NCBI GenBank assembly: GCA_035476635.1
Contig: DATILI010000221.1
Location: 1 to 44,003, forward strand
DNA: 44,003 bases
Reading direction: 5' to 3'
Source of the DNA: DATILI01 sp035476635
GTDB taxonomy: Bacteria; Pseudomonadota; Gammaproteobacteria; Burkholderiales; Burkholderiaceae_C
Under the pieces are notes generated by a model that worked only from the letters and a program-made list of their open reading frames with translations, was not told the DNA's origin and made no database searches. Each line of letters opens with the position of its first letter. The stretch's first letter is position 1. Both the position numbers and the translations under genes were made by a program. Below are positions 15,925 through 24,049 of the stretch, in pieces.

Positions 15925-16992
15925 TCACGCCGGCTCGGTCTCGCGCGGCGCTGCTGGCCTGCGCGCGGCGGCCTCCTCGGCCAGGCGGCGCGCGATGATT
16001 CGCCGCACCTGGATGCCGGCGACATCGCCGTTGATGTCCACCAGCGACCGGCCCGGTGCCTTGTGCAGCATCTCCTGCTGCCACTTCAGGATGGCCTTGT
16101 CCTCCTGGAACGTGGTGTCGATCTGCTGGTACACCAGCTCCGTGGTGGCGGGGTTGTCGATGTCGAACGAGTGGGCCGCGGACCAGAAATAGTGCATGCT
16201 CGACTCGGTCTCGGGCGTGATGCCGTCGAAGATGCGCAGGCCGAAGCCGCCTTCGCGCTGGCCCTGCTGCGCCCCCTGTCCCACGTTGACGGCACCGGTA
16301 TAGATGCGGATCAGGCCGCTGAAGTATTCGATCTCCTGCCAGCGGTCCACCTTCTCGCCCAGGCTAGTCACGGACTTCGTGTAGGTCGGCGGCGGCGTGG
16401 AGTTGAGCATCCAGCGCACGGCCTTGACGGTGTTGTCCCCGCGCGTGACTTTCATTTCCGCATTGACATGAATCTCCGGATTGCCGCCAATCGTGTTCTT
16501 GTGGACGAAGCCCAGGTGGCTCAGGTCCATCAGGTTGTCGTTCATCAACTCGTAGTTACAGTCGATGACGTAGTACTCCTTGCGATGCGCCCAGCCCGAG
16601 CCGGGGTTGTGCCAGGGATAGGGAACGATGCTGGCCTCGTCCGCCAGCGCCGGCTCGCCCATCCAGATCCAGACGGCCTGGTCGCGCTCCACCACGGGAT
16701 AGCTGCGCACCCTGGCGCTGGGTGGCACCGCGACCTGCCCCGGCACCTTCACGCACTGCCCCGCGCAGTCGTATTGCAGGCCGTGGTAGCCGCACTGGAT
16801 GAGGTTGCCCACGAGTTCGCCCCTGGACAACGGCAGGCCGCGATGGCAGCAGCGGTCCTCCAGCGCCACCGGCTTGCCATCGGCCTGGCGGTACAGCACC
16901 ACGGGTTCGTTCAGCAGCGTGCGCGCCACCGGCCTTTGGTTGTCGAGCTCATGCGGCCACGCCGCAACGTACCAGCTATTCCTGATGAACAT
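15925..16992 (-). CDS. Rieske non-heme iron oxygenase, VanA/dicamba-monooxygenase-like catalytic subunit
   Basis: A 355-residue catalytic oxygenase. The Rieske domain has C48-x-H50 and C67-xx-H70. The mononuclear iron site is D156-xx-H159-xxxx-H164 in NDNLMDLSHLGFVH, closely matching dicamba monooxygenase spacing, with an acidic ligand expected near QEDKAILKWQ. The opening MFIRNSWYVAAWPHEL is typical of the single-subunit alpha3 VanA/phthalate-dioxygenase-like group, many of which O-demethylate or hydroxylate aromatic acids. A strong AAGGAG precedes the ATG. It lies 48 nt after the binding-protein gene and 10 nt before its ferredoxin. No beta-subunit gene is present, consistent with this group. 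Substrate unknown. Confidence 0.93.
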   Translation of the reverse strand: MFIRNSWYVAAWPHELDNQRPVARTLLNEPVVLYRQADGKPVALEDRCCHRGLPLSRGELVGNLIQCGYHGLQYDCAGQCVKVPGQVAVPPSARVRSYPVVERDQAVWIWMGEPALADEASIVPYPWHNPGSGWAHRKEYYVIDCNYELMNDNLMDLSHLGFVHKNTIGGNPEIHVNAEMKVTRGDNTVKAVRWMLNSTPPPTYTKSVTSLGEKVDRWQEIEYFSGLIRIYTGAVNVGQGAQQGQREGGFGLRIFDGITPETESSMHYFWSAAHSFDIDNPATTELVYQQIDTTFQEDKAILKWQQEMLHKAPGRSLVDINGDVAGIQVRRIIARRLAEEAAARRPAAPRETEPA

Positions 16993-17040
16993 GGAAGACT
17001 CCTTGGGAGAGAGGGATTGGAGAAGAGGACGAAGAACCGC

Positions 17041-18219
17041 TTACTTGGCGTTGCCCGGATCCTTGACCATTTCGAATTTGTCGAACTCGTGGTTCACGAG
17101 TTTTCCGCCCGACCTCTCGACCCGGCGGACATAGACGTGGTGCACCGGATCACGGGTTTGCGCGTCGATCAGCAAGGGGCCCCGCGGGCTATCGAACTGG
17201 TAGCCCTTGACGGCCGCCATGGTGGCGTCGGGGTCGACCTTGCCGCCCTGCTTTTGTATCGCGTAGGCCATCACGCGCATCGCGTCGTACGCGCCCACGG
17301 CCACGAAGTTAGGCAGCATCTTGCCGCCGGACACCGCCAGGTAGTTGGCCACGAACTGGCGGTTCTGCGCACTGGGATTGGCCGAGGAATAAAAGCCCGT
17401 GGAGATCGCGCCCAGGGCCGGATCGCCCACCGCAGCCAGCGTATCGTCGTCGGCCCAGCCTTCGGTCGCCAGCACCTTGATGCCGAGCTTGTCCAGGCCT
17501 CGTTCGGAGAAACCCTTCATGAATGCAATGACCGGTTCACCGGCCTGCAAAAAGGCGAACACGGCATCGGGCTTCGCATCGCGCACGCGCTGCAGATAAG
17601 GGGAGAAATCGCGATTGGTCATGGGCACGCGCACCTCGCCCACGACCTCACCGCCGCCGTCGATGAAACCCTTCTTGAACCAGGTTTCGGCATCGTGGCC
17701 GGGGCCATAGTCCGAGACCAGCACGAAGGCCTTCCTGATCTTGTTTTTCGCGGCCCACTGCCCCATCGGCAGGGCGGTTTGCGGAATGGTGTATGAGGTG
17801 CGCACGATGTACGGCGAGCGGGTCGATACGACCGAGGTGGAAGCCAGCACGATGAAGGTGGGCTTCTTCGCCTGCGTGGCCACCGGCGCCACGGCCAGCG
17901 CCTCGGGCGTGAAGGAGAAACCGGCCAGCAGGTCGACTTTGTCCTGGATGATCAGTTCGGTCGCCAGGCGCTTGGCTGCCTCGGGGTTGGGGCCGGCGTT
18001 GTCGCGGTAGATGATCTGCAGCTTGCGGCCGGCGACGGAGTCGCCGTTTTCCCGCAGGAACACGTTGATGCCGTTCTCGATCTGCTTGCCGTAGCTCGCA
18101 AAAACGCCCGACATGGGCGCAACGACGCCGATCTTCACGGGCTCCTGCGCCGCGGCACCGAATGCCGTGGCCCCAACCAGGACAGCGCCGATGCCACGCA
18201 GGGCTGCGGTGATGTTCAT
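17041..18219 (-). CDS. HAAT-family ABC transporter periplasmic substrate-binding protein
   Basis: A 392-residue periplasmic protein with a signal peptide ending near AAAQ (residue ~25) and a Leu/Ile/Val-binding-protein fold: EPVKIGVVAPMSGVFASYGKQIENG, RDNAGPNPEAAKRLATELI, VDLLAGFSFTPEALAV and ATEGWADDD. It is the first gene of the minus-strand operon; AGGAGA precedes the ATG. Homologues of this class near oxygenases bind benzoate-like or other carboxylates (family knowledge); the actual ligand cannot be read from sequence. Its separation from the permease genes by the oxygenase trio argues that uptake and oxidation evolved as one unit. Confidence 0.92.
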   Translation of the reverse strand: MNITAALRGIGAVLVGATAFGAAAQEPVKIGVVAPMSGVFASYGKQIENGINVFLRENGDSVAGRKLQIIYRDNAGPNPEAAKRLATELIIQDKVDLLAGFSFTPEALAVAPVATQAKKPTFIVLASTSVVSTRSPYIVRTSYTIPQTALPMGQWAAKNKIRKAFVLVSDYGPGHDAETWFKKGFIDGGGEVVGEVRVPMTNRDFSPYLQRVRDAKPDAVFAFLQAGEPVIAFMKGFSERGLDKLGIKVLATEGWADDDTLAAVGDPALGAISTGFYSSANPSAQNRQFVANYLAVSGGKMLPNFVAVGAYDAMRVMAYAIQKQGGKVDPDATMAAVKGYQFDSPRGPLLIDAQTRDPVHHVYVRRVERSGGKLVNHEFDKFEMVKDPGNAK

Positions 18220-18318
18220 GAACTTGTCTCCTGTAGATCCAAACCTGGAAACTGATTTGGTGAGGCCAAGTCTAGGAATACCGTGGAATAAGTAAATAGA
18301 ATTAAGGCGATAGTAAAA

Positions 18319-18333
18319 ATCTGAAAATCAGAT
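18319..18333. promoter_or_regulatory. LysR-type operator, perfect T-N11-A palindrome
   Basis: ATCTGA-AAA-TCAGAT is a perfect 15-bp inverted repeat with the T-N11-A core expected for LysR regulators. It lies in the 149-nt divergent region, 35 nt before the LysR gene and ~100 nt before the binding-protein gene. This placement fits autorepression and activation of the Rieske/importer operon. The surrounding 18280-18335 segment is AT-rich compared with the rest of the window, as expected for divergent promoters. Confidence 0.65.
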
Positions 18334-18368
18334 AGTGGTCCAGGGAGATTTTGAATAGCGGGGTTTTG

Positions 18369-19301
18369 ATGAAACTCGACCTGAATCTGCTGCCCGTCAT
18401 CATCGCCATGATGGAACAAGGCAGCGTGAGCGGCGCGGCCAGGCAACTCGGCATGAGCCAGCCGGCAGTGAGCTCCGCACTCGCGCGCTTGCGCAGCGTC
18501 TTTGCCGACCCCTTGTTCGTTCGCACTTCGCGCGGCATGGAGGCGACGCCGCGCACGCTGGCGCTCTTGGCGCCCACGCGCCTGGCGCTGGGCGTGGTGG
18601 CCAACGAGATCTTGCAGAACATGGGCTTCGATCCCGCCAGCAGCGAGAAGACCATCACCCTGGCACTGACCGACATCGGCGAAATGGTATTCCTGCCCAA
18701 GATCCTGGAGTGCCTGCGCACCGAGGCGCCGAAGACGACGGTTCGCTCGGTCACGATGCCGGTGTCGCAGATCGAACGCGGCCTGGAAATCGGCGAGATC
18801 GACCTGGCAGTCGGCTATTTCCCCGACCTCAAGGGCAACAGCTTTTTCCAGCAGCGCCTGTTCTCGCATTCATTCGTGTGCCTGCTGCGTGCAACGCATC
18901 CGATCAAGGGCAACAAGCTCAGCCCCAAGCAGTTCATGGAACTGGAACACGCCGTGGTGAATGCCGAGGGGCGCAGCCAGGAGGTATTCGAGCGCTACCT
19001 GCAGAAGCAGGGCATCCGCCGCAAGGTGGTTCTCAACACGCCCCACTTCATGAGCCTGCCGGCCATCATCGGAAAATCGGATCTTGTCGCCACGGTGCCG
19101 CTGGCCGTGGGCACCTGGTTCTCATCCACGTCGCGCATCCGCATGGTGCGCCCGCCGTTCGACATCCCGACGTTCGACCTGCGCCAGCATTGGCACCGCC
19201 GCTTCAACAACGATCCGCAGAACAAATGGCTGCGCTCGCTGGTGGCCAGGCTGTTCAACGACGAGATGGACGAGTGGAAAGGCAGCGCCAAATGGTTTTA
19301 G
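18369..19301 (+). CDS. LysR-family transcriptional regulator, NodD/NahR-like
   Basis: A 310-residue LysR regulator. The N-terminal helix-turn-helix spans roughly residues 5-63 (DLNLLPVIIAMMEQGSVSGA, GMSQPAVSSALARLR, PLFVRTSRGMEATPRT). The effector domain ends in the HWHRRFNNDPQNKWLR pattern typical of the NodD/NahR/DntR group, whose members sense aromatic acids. The ATG at 18369 is preferred to an upstream TTG. It is divergent from the Rieske/importer operon with a T-N11-A palindrome between, so it is its likely activator. The stop overlaps the convergent hydrolase stop (TTAG). Confidence 0.92.
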   Translation: MKLDLNLLPVIIAMMEQGSVSGAARQLGMSQPAVSSALARLRSVFADPLFVRTSRGMEATPRTLALLAPTRLALGVVANEILQNMGFDPASSEKTITLALTDIGEMVFLPKILECLRTEAPKTTVRSVTMPVSQIERGLEIGEIDLAVGYFPDLKGNSFFQQRLFSHSFVCLLRATHPIKGNKLSPKQFMELEHAVVNAEGRSQEVFERYLQKQGIRRKVVLNTPHFMSLPAIIGKSDLVATVPLAVGTWFSSTSRIRMVRPPFDIPTFDLRQHWHRRFNNDPQNKWLRSLVARLFNDEMDEWKGSAKWF

Positions 19302-20107
19302 CGCTGGGCGAGCCACTCCGCGATGCAGCGATTGAACGCGTCGGGCTTGTGCACCATCACCCAATGGCCGGTGGCAAAGTCGTGCACCGCGCATCCGGGT
19401 AGTCCGGCGATTTTTTCCAGCCACTGCGGTGACTGGAACATGAAGGGCTTGCGCTTGCCGTAGATGTAGAGCATGGGGCAGTGCGGCACAAACTGCAGCG
19501 CATCGCGAAAGCCGCCGGTCCACTGCATGTGGTACGGGTAGTTCATCTGCCAACCGATCTGCGCCGGGTCGGTTTTGCAGCGGATCGCGCTAGCCATGCG
19601 CCGCGTCATGCGGTTGGCCAGGCCGGCGAAGCTGCCGCCCAGCTTCCACGCCATCAGCCACGCAATGGCAAGCCACACCTGGTAGGCAAAGATCATCCAC
19701 TTGGCTTTGAATCCAAGCGACTTCAAATACGCGCCGGAGTTGGTGTCGCCAACATCGACCCCGATGATGCGCGCCACACGGTCCCGATGCTGCGCCGCGA
19801 ACTGGTAGCCGAAGATCGCGCCCCAGTCGTGCAGCAGCAAGGTGACGGGCTGGTCGGGGCTGACACGGTCCACGATGTTCCTGAACAGGGCCACCATCTG
19901 CGCAAGTGATTGCGGCCGCGGCGGCCGGGCTACATCAAAGCCTGGCAGCGTGAAGCGCACGCACCGGTGGCTGCCCCTGAGCAAAGCCACCTGGGCGTCC
20001 CAAAGGCGATGGGTGTCGGGCCAGCCATGGATCATCACCACGGTTTGCGGACCCTCGCCCTCGATGAATACCTTGATGCCGTCGACGGCCAGTTGTTGTT
20101 GTGTCAT
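19298..20107 (-). CDS. Alpha/beta hydrolase, haloalkane dehalogenase/epoxide hydrolase-like
   Basis: A 269-residue alpha/beta hydrolase. HGWPDTHRLWD supplies the oxyanion region; the nucleophile elbow is LLHDWGA with Asp94 in place of Ser, as in epoxide hydrolases and haloalkane dehalogenases; the catalytic His lies in ATGHWVMVHKP. The cap helix region (residues ~130-180) is hydrophobic with several Trp, which could touch membrane lipid or a greasy substrate. It is transcribed towards the LysR gene and starts 11 nt before the downstream end of the NYN gene, so it may be co-transcribed with that gene. Substrate unknown. Confidence 0.88.
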   Translation of the reverse strand: MTQQQLAVDGIKVFIEGEGPQTVVMIHGWPDTHRLWDAQVALLRGSHRCVRFTLPGFDVARPPRPQSLAQMVALFRNIVDRVSPDQPVTLLLHDWGAIFGYQFAAQHRDRVARIIGVDVGDTNSGAYLKSLGFKAKWMIFAYQVWLAIAWLMAWKLGGSFAGLANRMTRRMASAIRCKTDPAQIGWQMNYPYHMQWTGGFRDALQFVPHCPMLYIYGKRKPFMFQSPQWLEKIAGLPGCAVHDFATGHWVMVHKPDAFNRCIAEWLAQR

Positions 20108-20118
20108 CTTCTTGCTGG

Positions 20119-20694
20119 CTATGTTCCTGTCGGCGCTGCGCCTATCAGATCGTCGTAGTACCGAAACTCGTGGCAGCTCCTGGCCCAGTATTCATTGGTT
20201 GCACTGCGCGCACCGATGCCGATCAGCCTGCGCCCGGCGGCCTTGATCTTTTGCGAAAGCGGCATGAAGTCGCTGTCGCCGCCGACGATGACCACCGTTG
20301 CGATATGGCCGAAACGGGCGATGTCTTCAGTCGCATCCAGGCATAGCCTGATGTCGGCGCCGTTCTTGGCGCCGCCGCCCGGTGGAAACAGTTGAATCAG
20401 CTCGACGGCACTTTGCAGCAAGGCATCGCGGTAGCGGCCAAAGTACTGCCAGTTGCAATAGGCGCGGTTGATGGCGATCGGGCCGAATGAGGCCGCAAGC
20501 TCCGCCAGCGCAATCACATCGACCAGCGGCTCCTGCACCTTGAAGCGGTTGTCCGGCTTGCTGTAGGCGCCTTCCTGCCTGGCTTCGCAAAGGTTGGCGT
20601 GCAGGTTCTCGAAATCCCAGTACAGGGCAACGGAACGGCTCTCTTCGCCAATTTTTCGGCTATTTGATTCACTGGTTTTCTGGTGTTCGCGCAT
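20119..20694 (-). CDS. NYN domain protein (PIN-like putative ribonuclease, LabA/DUF88 type)
   Basis: A 191-residue NYN-domain protein of the PIN-like nuclease superfamily. Acidic metal-site candidates are D27 in YWDFENLH, D114 in KNGADIRL, D120, and D140/D142 in VVIVGGDSDFMPL. The order and spacing match LabA/Limkain-b1 NYN domains that cleave RNA. Many relatives carry a C-terminal OST-HTH/LOTUS RNA-binding domain; here the chain ends ~25 residues after the nuclease core, so it is the minimal form. The ATG at 20694 gives a hydrophilic 20-residue N-terminus. It sits between an MFS gene and a hydrolase gene with short gaps on the same strand. Confidence 0.88.
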   Translation of the reverse strand: MREHQKTSESNSRKIGEESRSVALYWDFENLHANLCEARQEGAYSKPDNRFKVQEPLVDVIALAELAASFGPIAINRAYCNWQYFGRYRDALLQSAVELIQLFPPGGGAKNGADIRLCLDATEDIARFGHIATVVIVGGDSDFMPLSQKIKAAGRRLIGIGARSATNEYWARSCHEFRYYDDLIGAAPTGT

Positions 20695-20726
20695 GTGCAG
20701 TTGCCTCGGGGCGGTGGAGTCGCATC

Positions 20727-21893
20727 CTAGCGCGTCCGCGCGGTCAGCGGCCGGAACATCCACAAGCCCAGCGCCGGGCCCAGCGCCAGCCAGGGCAGCA
20801 CCAGCGGCATCGGCCACCGCTGCAGCGCAGCCACGAAGATTTCGATGCTGACCACCGAGATTGCAAAACCGATGCAATTGGTGAAGGTCAGCACGCTGCC
20901 GACCACGGCGGGCGGCGCGTTCTGCGCGGTCAAGGTGGAGAACTGCGGCGAATCCCCAGCCACGGTCGCGCCCCACAGCAGCAGCCAGGCCATGAACAAG
21001 GGCAGCGGCGCCACCAGCATGAAGGGCGCGGCCAGGCAACACGCTGCGCTGGTGCCCAGCTGCAGCTGCGCCACCCGCGCACTGCCGAAGCGCCGTACCG
21101 CCAGGCCGCCCAGCACGCAGCCCGCAAAGCCTGCCGCGATTGACCAGAAAGTGGCAACGCTGATGGCCGTGCCGGCGAGCCTCGTGGCCGCGATGAGTGG
21201 CGCCAGCACAAAGAAAGCGTAGAGCTCCCACATGTGGCCGAAGTAGCCAAAGACCGAGGCCCGCAGGCGCCAGTCGGTCCAGATCAGCCCCAGGGCGCGC
21301 ACGTTGATACGGGTGCCACGCACCTGGTTCGGGTTCTCGGGAATGAGCCAGGCCGTCGCCAAGCCGCCCATCGCCGCCAGCAACGAAACGCCCAGCACCA
21401 CGGCCTGCCAGGGCGCGGTGCCGGCCAGCGCCCGCAAGCCGTGCGGCAAGGCCGTACCCAGCACCAGGGCGCCGATCAACACGCCCATCACGGCGCCCAG
21501 GCGCTCGCGGTACCAACTGGCGGCGATCTTCATGCCCACCGGGTAGACGCCCGCCAGCAGAAAGCCCACGCAGAAGCGCAGCGCCAACAGCAGTGCCAAC
21601 TCACCCTGCAACAGGACGGTCGTGGCATTCAGCGCGGCCCCCAGCAGCGCACACACCAGGAACACCCGCGACGGCCGGAACCGGTCGGCCAGCATCAGCA
21701 GCGCGAAAACCAGCGTTCCGGCGACAAAGCCGATCTGCACGGCTGAAGTCAGGCGGCCCACGGCGGCAGCGGGCAGGCCCCAGGCCTGCTGCAGGTCGGG
21801 CATCACCGCGTTCACCGCGAACCACAGCGAGGTGCCGGCAAACTGCGACAACACAATCACCGGCAGGATGCGGCGTGGAACAGTCGTCGTCAT
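20727..21893 (-). CDS. MFS transporter
   Basis: A 388-residue major facilitator with about 12 hydrophobic helices. Helix 1 reads VIVLSQFAGTSLWFAVNAVM; the loop 2-3 motif appears as LADRFRPSRVF, and GVYPVGMKIAASWYRER follows in helix 5 territory. I cannot assign a substrate; the pattern resembles CynX/NarK-like anion or drug carriers only loosely. It lies 12 nt after the TPR-methyltransferase gene on the same strand, so co-transcription is likely. Confidence 0.85.
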   Translation of the reverse strand: MTTTVPRRILPVIVLSQFAGTSLWFAVNAVMPDLQQAWGLPAAAVGRLTSAVQIGFVAGTLVFALLMLADRFRPSRVFLVCALLGAALNATTVLLQGELALLLALRFCVGFLLAGVYPVGMKIAASWYRERLGAVMGVLIGALVLGTALPHGLRALAGTAPWQAVVLGVSLLAAMGGLATAWLIPENPNQVRGTRINVRALGLIWTDWRLRASVFGYFGHMWELYAFFVLAPLIAATRLAGTAISVATFWSIAAGFAGCVLGGLAVRRFGSARVAQLQLGTSAACCLAAPFMLVAPLPLFMAWLLLWGATVAGDSPQFSTLTAQNAPPAVVGSVLTFTNCIGFAISVVSIEIFVAALQRWPMPLVLPWLALGPALGLWMFRPLTARTR

Positions 21894-21905
21894 TGGCTGG
21901 CTCCT

Positions 21906-23213
21906 CTAGCGCATTGGAGCGGCCAGGTACGCAAACAAGCCTTGCACGGGCTCGCGCTGGTCTTCGCGGATGGGATGCTGCACGAGCTTCAAGACCTCAA
22001 GGCCATGGCGGCCCGCCAGCTCTCGCAGGTAGCGCTCCGAGTGCGCATAGCGCAGGCTCGGCCGCAATGCAAAGCCGTCGCTGCCGAGTGCGCATTCGGC
22101 GGAAAAACAGAAGATGCCGCCGCTTTGGAGGACTCTGCGCACGCCCTGGAAAACCGGCTCCAGGTCGCCCACGTAGATGAACACGTCGGCGGAGAGCACC
22201 AGGTCGTAGCGCTGGTCGGTCTCGCGCAGGAAAGTGGCGATGTCGGCATGCGCGAGCTGCTCGTACACGCCAAGCGCCCTGGCCTTGTCAAGCATGTTCT
22301 GCGAGAGATCGACACCGTCCAGCCGCGCGGCCCGGGGTTTCACCAAGGGCCCGCACAAACCCGTGCCGCAGCCCAGGTCCAGTGCCGACGCGAACGGCGC
22401 GCCCCGCCCATCCAGGCCCGTGAGCCCCTCCACCAGTACCTTGTGCGCCTGGTAATGCAGAACCTTCACGAGGTGTTCGTCGAACTTGTCGGCATAGCCA
22501 TCGAACATGAATTCGACATACCGGCCCGGCGCCGCGGTGGGCATGGCAACGCCGGTCAGCGCGGCGAGGAAGTAGCCGTTGAGTTCCGCATCCGCGCCGT
22601 GCGCGATGGCTTTTTCGAAACACGCGGCGGCTTCTTTCAAGCGCCTGGCATCGCGCAGGATGCTGCCGCGCTGGCTCCAGGCCTCGCCCAGTGCCGGATC
22701 AAGGCCCAAGGCTTTCTCACAGGACGCAAGGGCCTCTTCATGACGCTCCAGGCCTTGCAGCGTTTCGCAGCGCAGCAGCCAGCCTTTGGCGTGGGCGGGT
22801 TCCATGCGCAGGAATTGCTCGAATGCCGCCAGCGCATCGTCGTACCGGTGCAGGACGCCCAGCGTGATGCCCCGGTGGTACCAGGCGGCGGCGTGCGCGC
22901 TGTCGATGGCAATCGCCTTGTCGTAGCAGGCCAGCGCTTCTTCGTCGCGCCCCAGGTCGCCCAGCGCCGCGCCCCGGTGGCACCAGGCGTCCAGATTGCC
23001 GGGCTCGGCGGCAAGCGCTTCCTGCAGCGGGCCCAGGGCTTCTTCTGGCCGTGCCAGCCTGACCAGCGTGGCGCCCAGGTTGGTCAGGGTCGAGGCCCGG
23101 CCGGGGAGCAGCGCCAGAGAAGCCCGAAAACCGCCTTCGGCTTGCGCAAAACGGTTCGCTTCGAAGTCTTGCACGCCCGCCAGGAACAGGTCCCGGGCTT
23201 TAGCGAAGTCCAT
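21906..23213 (-). CDS. TPR-repeat SAM-dependent methyltransferase (COG4976-like)
   Basis: A 435-residue cytoplasmic fusion. Residues ~1-220 are about six tetratricopeptide repeats, with WYHRGITLGVLHRYDDALAA a clear unit. A linker RYVEFMFDGYADKFDEHLVK leads into a class I methyltransferase with SAM motif I DLGCGTGLCG (279-288), the acidic residue in GVDLSQNML and the post-motif block YDLVLSADVFIYVGDL. This is the predicted TPR-methyltransferase family; the methyl acceptor is unknown, and the repeats suggest a protein partner. The ATG at 23213 is chosen; a TTG two codons upstream is possible. The GST gene lies 21 nt upstream on the same strand. Confidence 0.9.
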   Translation of the reverse strand: MDFAKARDLFLAGVQDFEANRFAQAEGGFRASLALLPGRASTLTNLGATLVRLARPEEALGPLQEALAAEPGNLDAWCHRGAALGDLGRDEEALACYDKAIAIDSAHAAAWYHRGITLGVLHRYDDALAAFEQFLRMEPAHAKGWLLRCETLQGLERHEEALASCEKALGLDPALGEAWSQRGSILRDARRLKEAAACFEKAIAHGADAELNGYFLAALTGVAMPTAAPGRYVEFMFDGYADKFDEHLVKVLHYQAHKVLVEGLTGLDGRGAPFASALDLGCGTGLCGPLVKPRAARLDGVDLSQNMLDKARALGVYEQLAHADIATFLRETDQRYDLVLSADVFIYVGDLEPVFQGVRRVLQSGGIFCFSAECALGSDGFALRPSLRYAHSERYLRELAGRHGLEVLKLVQHPIREDQREPVQGLFAYLAAPMR

Positions 23214-23234
23214 GTTCAACGCACCACCGCAGCT

Positions 23235-23882
23235 CTATTGCGCCTTCACCGTGGCCGCCTTGCGGTCGGCCACCACCTTCTGTGCGGTGGGCCGCTCGCC
23301 GATGAACTTGACATAGCTCTTGTAGTCCACGCCCGCGGCCAGCAGCAGGTCTTCGCCAAACGCGGCCTTGCTGGCCATGCCCACCAGCGGCAGGTTGCTG
23401 AAGGCGGCGCAATCGGCCTGCGTGAACGTATCGCCCGCCACATACGGTGAAAACTTCGCCAGCCGCTTGAAGGCGGCAATGTTCTCCGTGAGCTGCTTGC
23501 GGATGCGCGCCGCATTGGCCTCGCTCAAGGGCGCGCCGCCGAAGAACGTGGATCCATACAACTGGCGCGCCACGATCTCCAGGTGCCAGTCGATGAAAGT
23601 GACGAGCTCGCGCACCTTGGCCTGGCCAAACGCATCGGCCGGCAGCAGCGGCGGCTCGGGCCAGGTGGACTCGATGTAGTCCAGGATCGCCTGGCTCTCG
23701 CACAGCCCGCCCTGTGCCGTGCGGATGAACGGAATCTTTCCGAGCGGCGTGCTAGACAGCACGGCCTCGTCGGTGCTGTGCGTGTCCACTTTTTCCTCGG
23801 TGAAGGGCACGCCCTTTTCCAGAAGCGCCAGCTTGACCTTGTTGTAGTAATTGGAAATGGGCGAGCCGCAAAGGGTGAGCAT
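23235..23882 (-). CDS. Glutathione S-transferase family protein
   Basis: A 215-residue cytosolic glutathione transferase. The thioredoxin-like N-terminal domain has CGSPISNYYNKVKLALLEKG, the cis-proline in LGKIPFI and the glutathione gamma-Glu contact in CESQAILDYIE. The all-helical C-terminal domain follows with YVAGDTFTQADCAAF. AGGAG precedes the ATG at 23882. It leads a possible unit with the TPR-methyltransferase and MFS genes. Class cannot be fixed by eye and the substrate is unknown. Confidence 0.9.
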   Translation of the reverse strand: MLTLCGSPISNYYNKVKLALLEKGVPFTEEKVDTHSTDEAVLSSTPLGKIPFIRTAQGGLCESQAILDYIESTWPEPPLLPADAFGQAKVRELVTFIDWHLEIVARQLYGSTFFGGAPLSEANAARIRKQLTENIAAFKRLAKFSPYVAGDTFTQADCAAFSNLPLVGMASKAAFGEDLLLAAGVDYKSYVKFIGERPTAQKVVADRKAATVKAQ

Positions 23883-24049
23883 GGGGAGGTCTCCTGACGA
23901 TGAAAGTGTTCGCAGTCTAGGCGCGCCGAGCAGGTTCACGCTGCCACGCGCGGGACAATTCGCTGCCAGGATTGTGCGCGCACCCCGGACTACGACGCCC
24001 GGCTGTTGTGTACAGTGGGGCATTCCAATCAACCGCAGGGTGAACCTCC

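Noticed and set aside
15784..17796. 670-codon open frame opposite the Rieske oxygenase and binding protein genes
   Set aside because: It crosses three well-supported genes on the other strand and shows no recognisable motif.
21942..23450. 502-codon plus-strand frame opposite the TPR-methyltransferase
   Set aside because: Low-complexity shadow; TPR and SAM motifs lie on the minus strand.
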